This document shows, in pieces, positions 45,739-53,879 of a stretch of DNA of 64,000 nucleotides. The notes under the pieces were generated by a model. The model was not told where the DNA came from. It searched no databases and saw only the letters and a program-made list of their open reading frames with translations. Position 1 is the stretch's first letter, and each line of letters starts with the position of its first letter. The DNA is from Gemmatimonadaceae bacterium (lineage in GTDB: Bacteria; Gemmatimonadota; Gemmatimonadetes; Gemmatimonadales; Gemmatimonadaceae), in NCBI GenBank assembly GCA_011525845.1, contig WYBP01000020.1, positions 186,001 through 250,000 on the forward strand, written 5' to 3'. A program made the translations under genes and the position numbers.

Positions 45739-47301
45739 CTAGGTGTAGACCTTGAACTCCCCGGCCTTGTACTTCTGCCAGTACTCGTCGAGCGCCTTCC
45801 GGACCTTCCCGCTCAGGAAGTACAACCCGATCATGTTCGGGAACGCCATCCCGAGGATCATCAGGTCGCCGAAGTTCAGCACGTTCACCGACGTGATGAT
45901 CGACCCGAGGAAGACGAAGAGAAGGAAGAGCGCCTTGTAGTAGTTCGAGGACGCGTCGCCGAACATCCAGACCCAGCAGCGCTCGCCGTAGTACGACCAC
46001 GAGATCATCGTGGAGTAGGCGAAGAGGAAGACCGCCGCGGAGAGCACGTAGGGGAAGAAGCTGATGTGCTCGCCGAAGGCCCGCGAGGTCAGCGCGGCGC
46101 CCGCGCTGCGTGCGATGAGGTCGGAGTACGCCGGATTGTTGTAGGCGCCGCTCACGACGATCACGAGCGCGGTCATGGTGCAGATCACGACGGTGTCGAT
46201 GAACGGCTCGAGGAGGGCCACGACGCCCTCACGCACCGGGTAGGCGGACTTCGCCGCGGAGTGCGCGATGGCCGCCGAGCCGGCGCCGGCCTCGTTGGAG
46301 AAGGCCGCGCGCTGGAAGCCGACGACGAGGGTGCCGATGAAGCCGCCGTAGATCGCGTCCGGGGCGAACGCCTCGGTGAAGATCGACGCGAAGGCCGCCG
46401 GGATGTGCGCGAAGTTCGTGAAGATCACGAAGAGGCAGGCGACGACGTACACGAGCGTCATGGCCGGCGCGATCTTGTCCGCCACGTTCGCGATGCGCTT
46501 GATGCCGCCCACGATCACGATGCCGACGAGGAAGGTCATCAGGAGGCCGTACGCCCAGGGCATCTGGGCCAGCACGGGGAAGGTCTCCTGCATCGCGTTC
46601 ATCGACTGATTCACCTGGAACGCGTTCCCGCCCCCCACCGAGCCACCGACGCAGAGCAGCGCGAACATCACGGCGAGCACCTTCCCCGGGCCGGCGAGTC
46701 CCTTCTCCGCCAGTCCCTTGGAGAGGTACTGCATGCCGCCGCCGAGCACATGCCCGTCGGAGCGGACCTCGCGGTACATCTGGCCGAGCGTGCATTCGGT
46801 GAACTTGGCCGTCATGCCGATCAGGCCGGCGCAGATCATCCAGAACGTGGCGCCGGGACCGCCGAGGCTGACCGCGATGGCGACGCCGGCGATGTTCCCG
46901 AGCCCGACCGTCGCGGAGAGCGCGGTGGCGAGTGCCGAGAAGTGCGAGACCTCGCCGGGGTCGGAAGGATCAGTGTACTTCCCCCGCGTGACGTTCACCG
47001 CGTGGGTGAAGGCGCGGATGTTGATGAACCCCATCCGGATGGTGAGGAAGATCGACCCCACCACGAGCCAGACGACGATGAAGGGCAGCGTCACCGTCTG
47101 GTCCCAGAACATCACGTCGTAGAAGAGGAAGGCGCCGATGAAGCCGTTCCACGCGCCCATCGCGCGGTCCGCGAGGCCCATGATGCCCGGGGAGGACGCC
47201 GCGACATTGGTCTGGGCGGCCAGCGGGGCGGCGACGAGCAGCGCCGCAGCGGCCGTCGCGACCGACCGGCAGGCGGTCGAGAGAAGGGGGACGAGTCTCA
47301 C
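45739..47301 (-). CDS. sodium:alanine/glycine symporter (AGCS family) with N-terminal signal sequence
   Basis: A 520-residue importer with about 11 helices. AGCS markers are ATALSATVGLGNIAGVAIAV (core GLGNIAGVA), GGPGATFWMICAGLIGM, GGGMQYLSKGL, FSNEAGAGSAAIAHSAA and YSTMISWSYYGERCW. Unusually, the first 33 residues read as a cleavable signal peptide (STACRSVATAAAALLVAAPLAAQ, core AALLVAAPLAAQ) before the usual first helix. Start GTG 47301 is inferred from this. It is divergent from the NSS transporter across a 198-base gap with no other gene. Confidence 0.9.
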   Translation of the reverse strand: MRLVPLLSTACRSVATAAAALLVAAPLAAQTNVAASSPGIMGLADRAMGAWNGFIGAFLFYDVMFWDQTVTLPFIVVWLVVGSIFLTIRMGFINIRAFTHAVNVTRGKYTDPSDPGEVSHFSALATALSATVGLGNIAGVAIAVSLGGPGATFWMICAGLIGMTAKFTECTLGQMYREVRSDGHVLGGGMQYLSKGLAEKGLAGPGKVLAVMFALLCVGGSVGGGNAFQVNQSMNAMQETFPVLAQMPWAYGLLMTFLVGIVIVGGIKRIANVADKIAPAMTLVYVVACLFVIFTNFAHIPAAFASIFTEAFAPDAIYGGFIGTLVVGFQRAAFSNEAGAGSAAIAHSAAKSAYPVREGVVALLEPFIDTVVICTMTALVIVVSGAYNNPAYSDLIARSAGAALTSRAFGEHISFFPYVLSAAVFLFAYSTMISWSYYGERCWVWMFGDASSNYYKALFLLFVFLGSIITSVNVLNFGDLMILGMAFPNMIGLYFLSGKVRKALDEYWQKYKAGEFKVYT

Positions 47302-47499
47302 GATGTGTGGGAAGAGGGTGGACGAGGGACCGGCCCGTGCGGGTTCCGCTCCAGAACGCGTCGGGCAAGCATACCGTTCACGGGACCATCGCGACAGGTG
47401 CGGGGTCACATTCGGGCGCGGTGCACCGGGGCTCCACTGGCCGCCCCGACCCGCACGCTCCAGTATTCACGGCTTCAACCTCCACATTGGAGTGCACCC

Positions 47500-49113
47500 T
47501 TGGCGTCCAGCGGCTCGAACGAGGCGTGGGGCAGTAGGATCGGATTGATCCTCGCGATGGCGGGGAATGCGGTGGGGCTCGGCAACTTCCTGCGCTTCCC
47601 GCGCCAGGCCGCCGCGAACGGCGGCGGCTCGTACATGATCACGTACTTCATCGCCCTGCTCCTCCTGGGCATCCCGCTCATGTGGATCGAGTGGGGGATC
47701 GGCCGCAACGGCGGCAAGTATCGCAAGGGGCACCTCCCCGGCATGCTCGCGGCGATCTGGAAGCATCCCGCCGCCAAGTACCTCGGCGTGGTGGGGATGA
47801 TCGTCCCGCTCTGCGTGATGATCTACTACACGTACATCGAGAGCTGGACCGCAGCCTTCGCCTGGTTCTCGCTGACGCAGGACTACTGGGGGCACACGAC
47901 CCAGGAAGGGATGATCGGGTACCTCCGCTCGTTCCAGGGCGTGCCGGTGGAGGGGATGACGCCCGTGCACTCGTCGTACACGCCCTACGCCTTCTTCGCG
48001 GGCACGCTCGCCCTGAACATCTGGGTGCTCTCCAAGGGGATCTCGGGCGGGATCGAGAAGCTGGCGAAGATCGGCATGCCGATCCTCTTCTTCCTCGCGA
48101 TCATCCTCGCGGTGGTGGTGCTCACCCTCCCGTCGCAGCCGGGGATCGGCACCACCCCCTGGCAGGGCCTCGAGTTCATCTACAACCCCGACTTCTCGCG
48201 ACTCGATGAGCCCAGCGTCTGGCTCGCCTCGGCCGGCCAGATCTTCTTCACGCTCTCGGTCGGCATGGGGTCGCTGGCGGCGTACGCGTCCTACCTCAAG
48301 AAGACGGACGACATCGCGCTGAGCGGCATCGCCACGGCCTCGACGAACGAGGCGGTCGAGGTGGTGCTCGGCGGGACCATCGCCATCCCGGCGGCGGTCA
48401 CCTTCTTCGGCGTCGCCGGCGCGATGGCGATCGCCCAAGGCGGCTCGTTCGACCTCGGTTTCGCGACCATGCCGGTGGTCTTCCAGCAGATCCCCGGCGG
48501 CCAGTTCCTCGGCGTCGCCTGGTTCAGCCTGCTCTTCTTCGCCGGCGTGACCTCGTCGGTGGCGATGCTCACGCCGATCGTCGCGTTCTTCCGCGAGGAG
48601 TTCGGGTTCAAGCGCGAGCACGTGGCGTGGACCCTCGGTGCCGTCTGCTTCGCGTTCGGGATGATGCACGTGCACTGGCTGCAGCACGGCTTCCTGGACG
48701 AGTGGGACTACTGGGCCGGGACCTTCGGGCTCGTGCTCGTCGCCGTGCTCGAGGTGATCGTGTTCGTCTGGATCTTCAAGCCCGAGAAGGCGTGGGCGGC
48801 GATCCACGAGGGGGCGGACATCACGATCTGGCCCGTCTTCAAGTTCATCATGACGTACGTGACGCCCGTGTACCTGCTCATCATCCTCGGCTGGTGGGGG
48901 TGGACGGACGCGATCCCGATCCTGCTCAACGAGAAGACCGCGGGAGGCGGCGTGGTGACGCCCGAGGCGGTGCCGTACATCACGCTCTCGCGCGCCGCGA
49001 TCCTCTTCATCGCGGTCACCTTCCTCGTGCTGATCCGCGCGGCGTGGAAGCGCAACAAGTACGATGACCGCCAGGGATTCGTGGAAGTCCCGCAGACCGG
49101 GGAGGCCGCCTGA
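47500..49113 (+). CDS. sodium-dependent NSS/SNF-family amino acid transporter (MetP-like)
   Basis: A 537-residue symporter with about 12 helices. The NSS first helix is RIGLILAMAGNAVGLGNFLRFP (core AGNAVGLGNFLRFP, sodium and substrate site); others are AANGGGSYMITYFIALLLLGIP (core NGGGSYMITY) and GQIFFTLSVGMGSLAAYASYL (core FFTLSVGMGSLAAYAS). It starts with TTG 47500, seven bases after TGGAG. It is translationally coupled to a 33-residue membrane peptide resembling MetS, which supports a methionine/alanine importer. Confidence 0.92.
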   Translation: MASSGSNEAWGSRIGLILAMAGNAVGLGNFLRFPRQAAANGGGSYMITYFIALLLLGIPLMWIEWGIGRNGGKYRKGHLPGMLAAIWKHPAAKYLGVVGMIVPLCVMIYYTYIESWTAAFAWFSLTQDYWGHTTQEGMIGYLRSFQGVPVEGMTPVHSSYTPYAFFAGTLALNIWVLSKGISGGIEKLAKIGMPILFFLAIILAVVVLTLPSQPGIGTTPWQGLEFIYNPDFSRLDEPSVWLASAGQIFFTLSVGMGSLAAYASYLKKTDDIALSGIATASTNEAVEVVLGGTIAIPAAVTFFGVAGAMAIAQGGSFDLGFATMPVVFQQIPGGQFLGVAWFSLLFFAGVTSSVAMLTPIVAFFREEFGFKREHVAWTLGAVCFAFGMMHVHWLQHGFLDEWDYWAGTFGLVLVAVLEVIVFVWIFKPEKAWAAIHEGADITIWPVFKFIMTYVTPVYLLIILGWWGWTDAIPILLNEKTAGGGVVTPEAVPYITLSRAAILFIAVTFLVLIRAAWKRNKYDDRQGFVEVPQTGEAA

Positions 49114-49214
49114 TGTCCGGACCATCGATCATCTTCATGGCGCTCAGCTGGGCGGGCGTGCTCGGACTCGTCGGGTGGGCGTATTACCGGCTCCTCACCG
49201 ACAAGAAGAAGTAG
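49113..49214 (+). CDS. metS: MetS-like small subunit of the NSS transporter (33 aa)
   Basis: A 33-residue single-helix protein beginning MSGPSIIFMALSWAGVLGLV, ending YRLLTDKKK. The ATG overlaps the transporter stop (TGATG), so it is translated right after it. Corynebacterial MetP needs a comparable tiny partner, MetS, with one helix and a basic C-terminal tail. Size, topology, position and tail all match, although a peptide this short cannot be assigned by similarity alone. Confidence 0.78.
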   Translation: MSGPSIIFMALSWAGVLGLVGWAYYRLLTDKKK

Positions 49215-49264
49215 CGGTGCGGCACCTCGCGTCACGGCGCGAGGCCTGAGGGACAGGGAACGAG

Positions 49265-49300
49265 AACGGGGAGGGCGCCGATCGAGGCGCCCTCCCCGTT
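49265..49300. terminator. bidirectional hairpin after metS
   Basis: A perfect 15-bp stem (AACGGGGAGGGCGCC at 49265-49279, complement at 49286-49300) with a 6-base loop, between convergent stops at 49214 and 49321. It is flanked by AA and TT, giving a short U run on both sides. Confidence 0.75.
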
Positions 49301-49320
49301 CCGCATCCGTCGCGGAGCGC

Positions 49321-51471
49321 TCAGTCCATCGCGGGATCCGTCTTGAGCCAGTACCCGAACCAGTCGCGGAGCCGTCCGAGGCGGTCCACGAGGAGCCAGG
49401 GTTCCCCGGTCCGCGAGAGGTCGTGCGTGGAGCGCGGGTAGCGCACGAACTCCACGGGCGTGCCCTGCTTCTTCAGGGCGATGAACCACTGCTCCGCATC
49501 GGTCATCGGCGTGCGGTGGTCCTCCTCCGACTGCAGGATGAAGGTCGGCGTCCGCACGTTGCGCACGTACCGGATCGGCGAGAGCGAGTCGTACATCGCC
49601 GGATTGTCCCAGGGCTTGCCGAAGAACTCGAACTCGGTGAGCCCCTGCGCGTCGGAGGTGCCGTACCAGGACCACCAGTTCGAGATCATGCGGTCGGCCT
49701 GCGCCGCCTTGAACCGATGGGTCTTCGCGGTGATCCAGGCCGTCATCACGCCGCCGTAGGAGCCACCCGTGACGCCCATCCGCGTGGAATCCACGTCCGG
49801 TCGCGCGGCGGCGACGTCCACCGCCTTCATCAGGTCCTCATAGTCCTCGGCGAACCAGCGCCCGCGCGTGGAGAAGGTGAAGTCCGCCCCGTAGCCGCTC
49901 GAGCCGCGCGGGTTGGTGTAGAGCACCATGAACCCCGCGGCCGCGAGGTTCTGCGTCTCGTCGAACCACTGCTCGCCGTACTGGCTGTGCGGGCCGCCGT
50001 GCACGTAGAGCACGAGCGGGTAGCGCGTGCCGGCCGTGTAGCCGAAGGGCTTCATGAGCCACCCCTCGATCTCCAGCCCGCCGACGCTCGTGAAGGTCAG
50101 CCGCTCCGCATCCGACCACGCGACCTCGGCGTTGAGCTTGTCGTTGAACGACGTGAGCCGCCGCTCGCCGCTGCCGTCCACGCCGGCGACGTGCAGCTCG
50201 GTGGGCCTGTTCACGCTCGTGGCGACGAAGGCCACCTGCCGTCCCTGCGCGTCGAACGAGTAGCCGTTCATCTTGCGACGCCCGCCGAGCGCCTCCTTCA
50301 TCCGCCCGTCCCGCGCATTCACGAGGAAGAGCCCGCTCGAGCCGCCGATGTCCGCCCACATGGCGATGTCGCCCCCCGGCAGCCAGGCGATGCCGTTCGG
50401 CTCATAGCGCCAGGTGGGGGTGAGGTTCGTCGGCCGGCCACCAGCGACGTCGATGACCATCAGGCGCGCGTTCTTCGTGCGCGCCGGCTGGTCGATGAAG
50501 GCGATCCGCCGGCTGTCGGGGGACCAGGCCAGGTCTCCCTCGGAGCCGGGCAGCTCCGCGACCTTCCTCGGCGTCCCCCCGGCCACGGGGATGACGTAGA
50601 TGTCGGAGTCGTTCCGCTCCGCCTCGTCCCGGGCGCGGTCGTACGGCAGCAGCGCGATGGAGTCCGCGATCGCGCTCACCACCGAATCGGGCCGCAACGA
50701 GACGTCGGCGACGAAGGCGATCCACTTCCCGTCCGGCGACACGACCGGGTTGCGGTGCGAGTACGCCGTGCTCGTGAGCTGCACGCGCTTGGCGCCCGGG
50801 ACCTGCGTGAAGAGCTGCTGCGGTCGGATCACGCGGGCCTCACGAGGCCCGGGGATGAATCCCTGCCCGTTCGCCTTGTAGCGCATCTCGGTGATCTGGC
50901 GGCCGTCGAAGCGCGCCGGGTCCACCGGCTTGGTGATCGCGCCGAAGGGGGGACGCGCCATCGGCTGCATGCGCGCGTACGGGTCGGCCGGGCGAGCGGC
51001 GGCGGGGGTCGAGTCCGGCGTGACGGTGGACGCGAAGACGGCGAACTTCCCGTCCCGGGGCCAGGAGCCGCTCGGATAGTCGGTGAGCTGCATGGCCTCG
51101 CCCGAGGGCGCATCCATGCGGATGGCCCACACCGGCCCGCTCCCGCCCGTGCGCTGCGAGTTGAAGAACAGGTACTTGCCGTCCGGTGAGAAGCGCGGGG
51201 ACGAGCTCTCGGTGCTCGGACTCGTATACCGCACCGGCTCGCCGCCGGCCGTCGGCACCACCCAGACCTCCTGGTGCCGCTTGTTCTCGCTCTCCGCCAC
51301 CGTGGTGACGGTGAAGGCGACGAGTCGCCCGTCCGGGGACATCGCCGGCTGGGAGAGGGTCGTGAGGCGGTGCCAGTCGTTGGGCTGCATGGCGCGCTGC
51401 GCGTCCAGCACGGACGGCACGACGAGCAGGAGGGCGAGCGACGCCACGAGGCGCGTGAGGGGAGGATGCAT
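49321..51471 (-). CDS. secreted S9C-type prolyl oligopeptidase
   Basis: A 716-residue exported serine peptidase. The signal peptide is residues 1-24 (LVASLALLLVVPSVLDAQ). WD-like propeller repeats (SPDGRLVAF, SPDGKYLFF, SPDGKWIAF, SPDSRRIAF) cover residues 40-420. The hydrolase domain has YVHGGPHSQYG, TNPRGSSGYG, nucleophile GVTGGSYGGVM, acid SEEDHRTP and base RSTHDLSR. It probably cleaves short peptides or acylated residues in the periplasm. It is unrelated in detail to the larger S9 enzyme at 40.7-43.6 kb. Confidence 0.93.
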   Translation of the reverse strand: MHPPLTRLVASLALLLVVPSVLDAQRAMQPNDWHRLTTLSQPAMSPDGRLVAFTVTTVAESENKRHQEVWVVPTAGGEPVRYTSPSTESSSPRFSPDGKYLFFNSQRTGGSGPVWAIRMDAPSGEAMQLTDYPSGSWPRDGKFAVFASTVTPDSTPAAARPADPYARMQPMARPPFGAITKPVDPARFDGRQITEMRYKANGQGFIPGPREARVIRPQQLFTQVPGAKRVQLTSTAYSHRNPVVSPDGKWIAFVADVSLRPDSVVSAIADSIALLPYDRARDEAERNDSDIYVIPVAGGTPRKVAELPGSEGDLAWSPDSRRIAFIDQPARTKNARLMVIDVAGGRPTNLTPTWRYEPNGIAWLPGGDIAMWADIGGSSGLFLVNARDGRMKEALGGRRKMNGYSFDAQGRQVAFVATSVNRPTELHVAGVDGSGERRLTSFNDKLNAEVAWSDAERLTFTSVGGLEIEGWLMKPFGYTAGTRYPLVLYVHGGPHSQYGEQWFDETQNLAAAGFMVLYTNPRGSSGYGADFTFSTRGRWFAEDYEDLMKAVDVAAARPDVDSTRMGVTGGSYGGVMTAWITAKTHRFKAAQADRMISNWWSWYGTSDAQGLTEFEFFGKPWDNPAMYDSLSPIRYVRNVRTPTFILQSEEDHRTPMTDAEQWFIALKKQGTPVEFVRYPRSTHDLSRTGEPWLLVDRLGRLRDWFGYWLKTDPAMD

Positions 51472-51531
51472 CAGCTGGGATACTCCGGTTGAGGGCGATT
51501 CACTCGAAAGGTAGCGCGGCGGATCCCGCGC

Positions 51532-53151
51532 TCAGGCGCGCGCGGGAAAGTCGCGTCCGACGCGCGCGGCGGTCATGAGGCCGAGGGCGCCGAAGGTGAG
51601 CGTCCCGTTGCAGCAACTCGCCGTGACCATCGTCGGCGCGCCGGCGATGAAGAGGTTCTCATGATCGTGCGCACGTCCGTCGCGGTCCACCACGCTCGTG
51701 GCGCCATCGGTGCCCATGCGGCACCCACCGCCGGGATGCTCCTGCCCGATGTCCCCCGCCGCGCTGGCCGAGGAGACGATCGTCCCATCCCCGGCGCGCG
51801 CCATGCGCGCGAAGAGCTCGCGGATGGCCTGTTCCGTCGGCCCGCGCAACTCCACCGACTCCGGCGCGTCGCGGAAGGCGAGCCGCGGCATCGGGTCGCC
51901 CCACGCGTTCCGCACCGTCGGGTCGAGACGCAGCTCGCTCTCGCGGGCCGGGAGCACGTCGTAGTACGCGCGCACGCGGGCCACGCCGCGCCGCGCCCGC
52001 GAGCGCCACTCGGCGAGCATCGCATCCCCGAGGAGCACGCCTCCCGACGCGTCCTTGAATCGCGGCTCCTGCCCGAACGACGATTCCCATACGCGCAGGT
52101 CGTGCCGCATGTAGCGCGCCAGCGCTCCGGGGCGCATGAACTGCTTGGTCACGAGCGAGTGCTGCGCGTTCACGCCCGGGAAGAGCGGAAGCGGAAGCTG
52201 GATCTGTGCGGCCACGTTGCGATGGCCGCAGAGGTACTTCCCCACCAGCCCCGAGCGGTTGGCGACGCCGTCCGGGAAGCGCGCGTCGCTAGAGAGCAGC
52301 AGGAGGTGCGGGGTCCAGGTGAACCCGGCGGCGAGCACGTAGCTCCGCGCCCGGAACTCGACCGTCTCGCCGGGGCGCCGGGTCGAGTTCGCGCTCAGGT
52401 GGGTGATGCGCCCCGTGCGCGCGTCCGCGTGGATGCGCCGCACGAGCGTCTCCGTCTCCAGCCGCACGCGGCCGGCGCGCACGAGCGCGTCGAAGGAGAA
52501 GTCGGGGGAGTACTTGGCGCCGGTCGGGCAGATCGGATAGCAGGTGTCGCAGCGCTGGCACGAGGCGCGCCCCGCGTAGGGGACGGAGTTCTTCGCGCTC
52601 GGCTGGCCCCACATCGTGACCCCGGCCTTCCCCGCCCACTCGCGGAGCAGCTGCAGGTTCTGCGAGAGCGGGAGCGCGGGCATCGGGAAGGGCTGGCCGC
52701 GCGGGTCCATCTCCGGCGGCCCCTGTTCCCCCGCGATCCCCATCCGTTCCTCCGCCTCCTGGTAGAAGGGGTCGAGCTCCTCGTAGCTGATGGGCCAGTC
52801 GTCGCCCACGCCGTAGAGGGTGCGCAGCCGGAAATCCTCGGGGGAGAAGCGCGGGGTGACACCGCCCCAGTGCATCGCGAGCCCGCCCACGTTCATGCTC
52901 GGCGAGAACCCGTACGCGGTGCCGAGGGCGTTCTGGTCGTCCACGTGGTCGTTCGGCCAGGGCGTCTCGCCATACTGCTGCCAGCGCGCACGGCGCAGCG
53001 CGCGCTCGCGGAGCGGCGTGGTGTGCCCTCCCGCCTCCACCACGGTGATCGTCACGTCGCGCTCGGCGGCGAGCTTCTCGGCCATCAGCGCGGCGGTGAT
53101 CCCCGAGCCGACGATGCAGATGTCGCTCTCGATCTCGCGTGCCGCGCTCAT
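51532..53151 (-). CDS. GMC oxidoreductase with Fe-S type cysteine cluster (gluconate/FAD-glucose dehydrogenase-like large subunit)
   Basis: A 539-residue FAD enzyme. The FAD-binding GxGxxA motif is CIVGSGITAALMAEKLA (residues 12-28), and the C-terminal GMC region has GGGCRMGTDGATSVVDRDGR and the active-site-proximal NGTLTFGALGLM. Mid-protein CQRCDTCYPICPTGAKY has four closely spaced cysteines, like those holding the 3Fe-4S cluster in bacterial FAD-glucose dehydrogenase. It has no export signal of its own. It overlaps the Tat-signal subunit gene by four bases (ATGA), so it should be exported by hitch-hiking. Confidence 0.85.
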   Translation of the reverse strand: MSAAREIESDICIVGSGITAALMAEKLAAERDVTITVVEAGGHTTPLRERALRRARWQQYGETPWPNDHVDDQNALGTAYGFSPSMNVGGLAMHWGGVTPRFSPEDFRLRTLYGVGDDWPISYEELDPFYQEAEERMGIAGEQGPPEMDPRGQPFPMPALPLSQNLQLLREWAGKAGVTMWGQPSAKNSVPYAGRASCQRCDTCYPICPTGAKYSPDFSFDALVRAGRVRLETETLVRRIHADARTGRITHLSANSTRRPGETVEFRARSYVLAAGFTWTPHLLLLSSDARFPDGVANRSGLVGKYLCGHRNVAAQIQLPLPLFPGVNAQHSLVTKQFMRPGALARYMRHDLRVWESSFGQEPRFKDASGGVLLGDAMLAEWRSRARRGVARVRAYYDVLPARESELRLDPTVRNAWGDPMPRLAFRDAPESVELRGPTEQAIRELFARMARAGDGTIVSSASAAGDIGQEHPGGGCRMGTDGATSVVDRDGRAHDHENLFIAGAPTMVTASCCNGTLTFGALGLMTAARVGRDFPARA

Positions 53152-53783
53152 GGAGAATCTCCGGGCGCCAGCGGGAGCGGAGGCCGCGTCACCTCGGCGA
53201 GCACGCGGCAGTTCCCTGCCCCGATCCTCGCCTCGTAGGCGAGGTCGATGGCCGCGCTCGTCGCGGCCCAGTGCGCCATCAGGGCGAGCGCGACGTGCGG
53301 CGCTGTGATGGGGTTCGCCGGCAGCCGGTTGCCCGGGAGGCGCGAGAGTTGAGCGGTGAGGAGCGCGCGCCGGCGCGCGAGGTCCAACGCGGCGATCCCC
53401 GTGCGATGCTTCGCGCGCGACAGGAGGTCGAGCGCGGCGAGCTGCGCGTTCCATCCGGGGGCGGGATCCGCGGGCGTATAGGTGATCTCGGCATCGCCGT
53501 AGCCATGCATCTCCTCGCTCACCGGCCGGTAGTCCCCGATCCATGCCAGGAACGCGGCGACGGCGGCCGAGCGAGCGGGCGCGCCGATCGACTCGGGGAG
53601 GACGGCCTCGCCGACCGCCATCGCGAGTGCCGGATCCAGCGTGGTCCGCTGCGCCGCTGACGCATCGGGAGCGACGCGCGGGGCTGCAGCACCCGCCGAG
53701 CCGGTCGCGCCGGCCGTGCCTGCGGCCGCGGCCGCTGCGCCGAGTGCGGCGCGCTTGATGAAGCTCCGACGGTCAGGGGCCAT
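53148..53783 (-). CDS. Tat-exported small subunit of GMC dehydrogenase (gluconate 2-dehydrogenase subunit 3-like)
   Basis: A 211-residue hitch-hiker subunit. The Tat signal is at the N terminus: DRRSFIKRAALGAAAAAAG. The rest is helical, with the subunit-3 pattern (AVGEAVLPESIG, AAFLAWIGDY, LSRAKHRTGIAALDLARRRAL ...). In gluconate and FAD-glucose dehydrogenases this subunit is needed for folding and export of the flavoprotein. Its start is 97 bases from the divergent amidohydrolase-PQQ gene. The third, cytochrome subunit is missing here. Confidence 0.82.
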   Translation of the reverse strand: MAPDRRSFIKRAALGAAAAAAGTAGATGSAGAAAPRVAPDASAAQRTTLDPALAMAVGEAVLPESIGAPARSAAVAAFLAWIGDYRPVSEEMHGYGDAEITYTPADPAPGWNAQLAALDLLSRAKHRTGIAALDLARRRALLTAQLSRLPGNRLPANPITAPHVALALMAHWAATSAAIDLAYEARIGAGNCRVLAEVTRPPLPLAPGDSP

Positions 53784-53879
53784 GGGGGGATTCTACGCCC
53801 GCACCGGGAGAGTGGCGAGCGCTGGCCGTGGCGCGCGGCGGCGGCCACATTCCCGCCCGTCCGTCCCACCGAGGCCACG

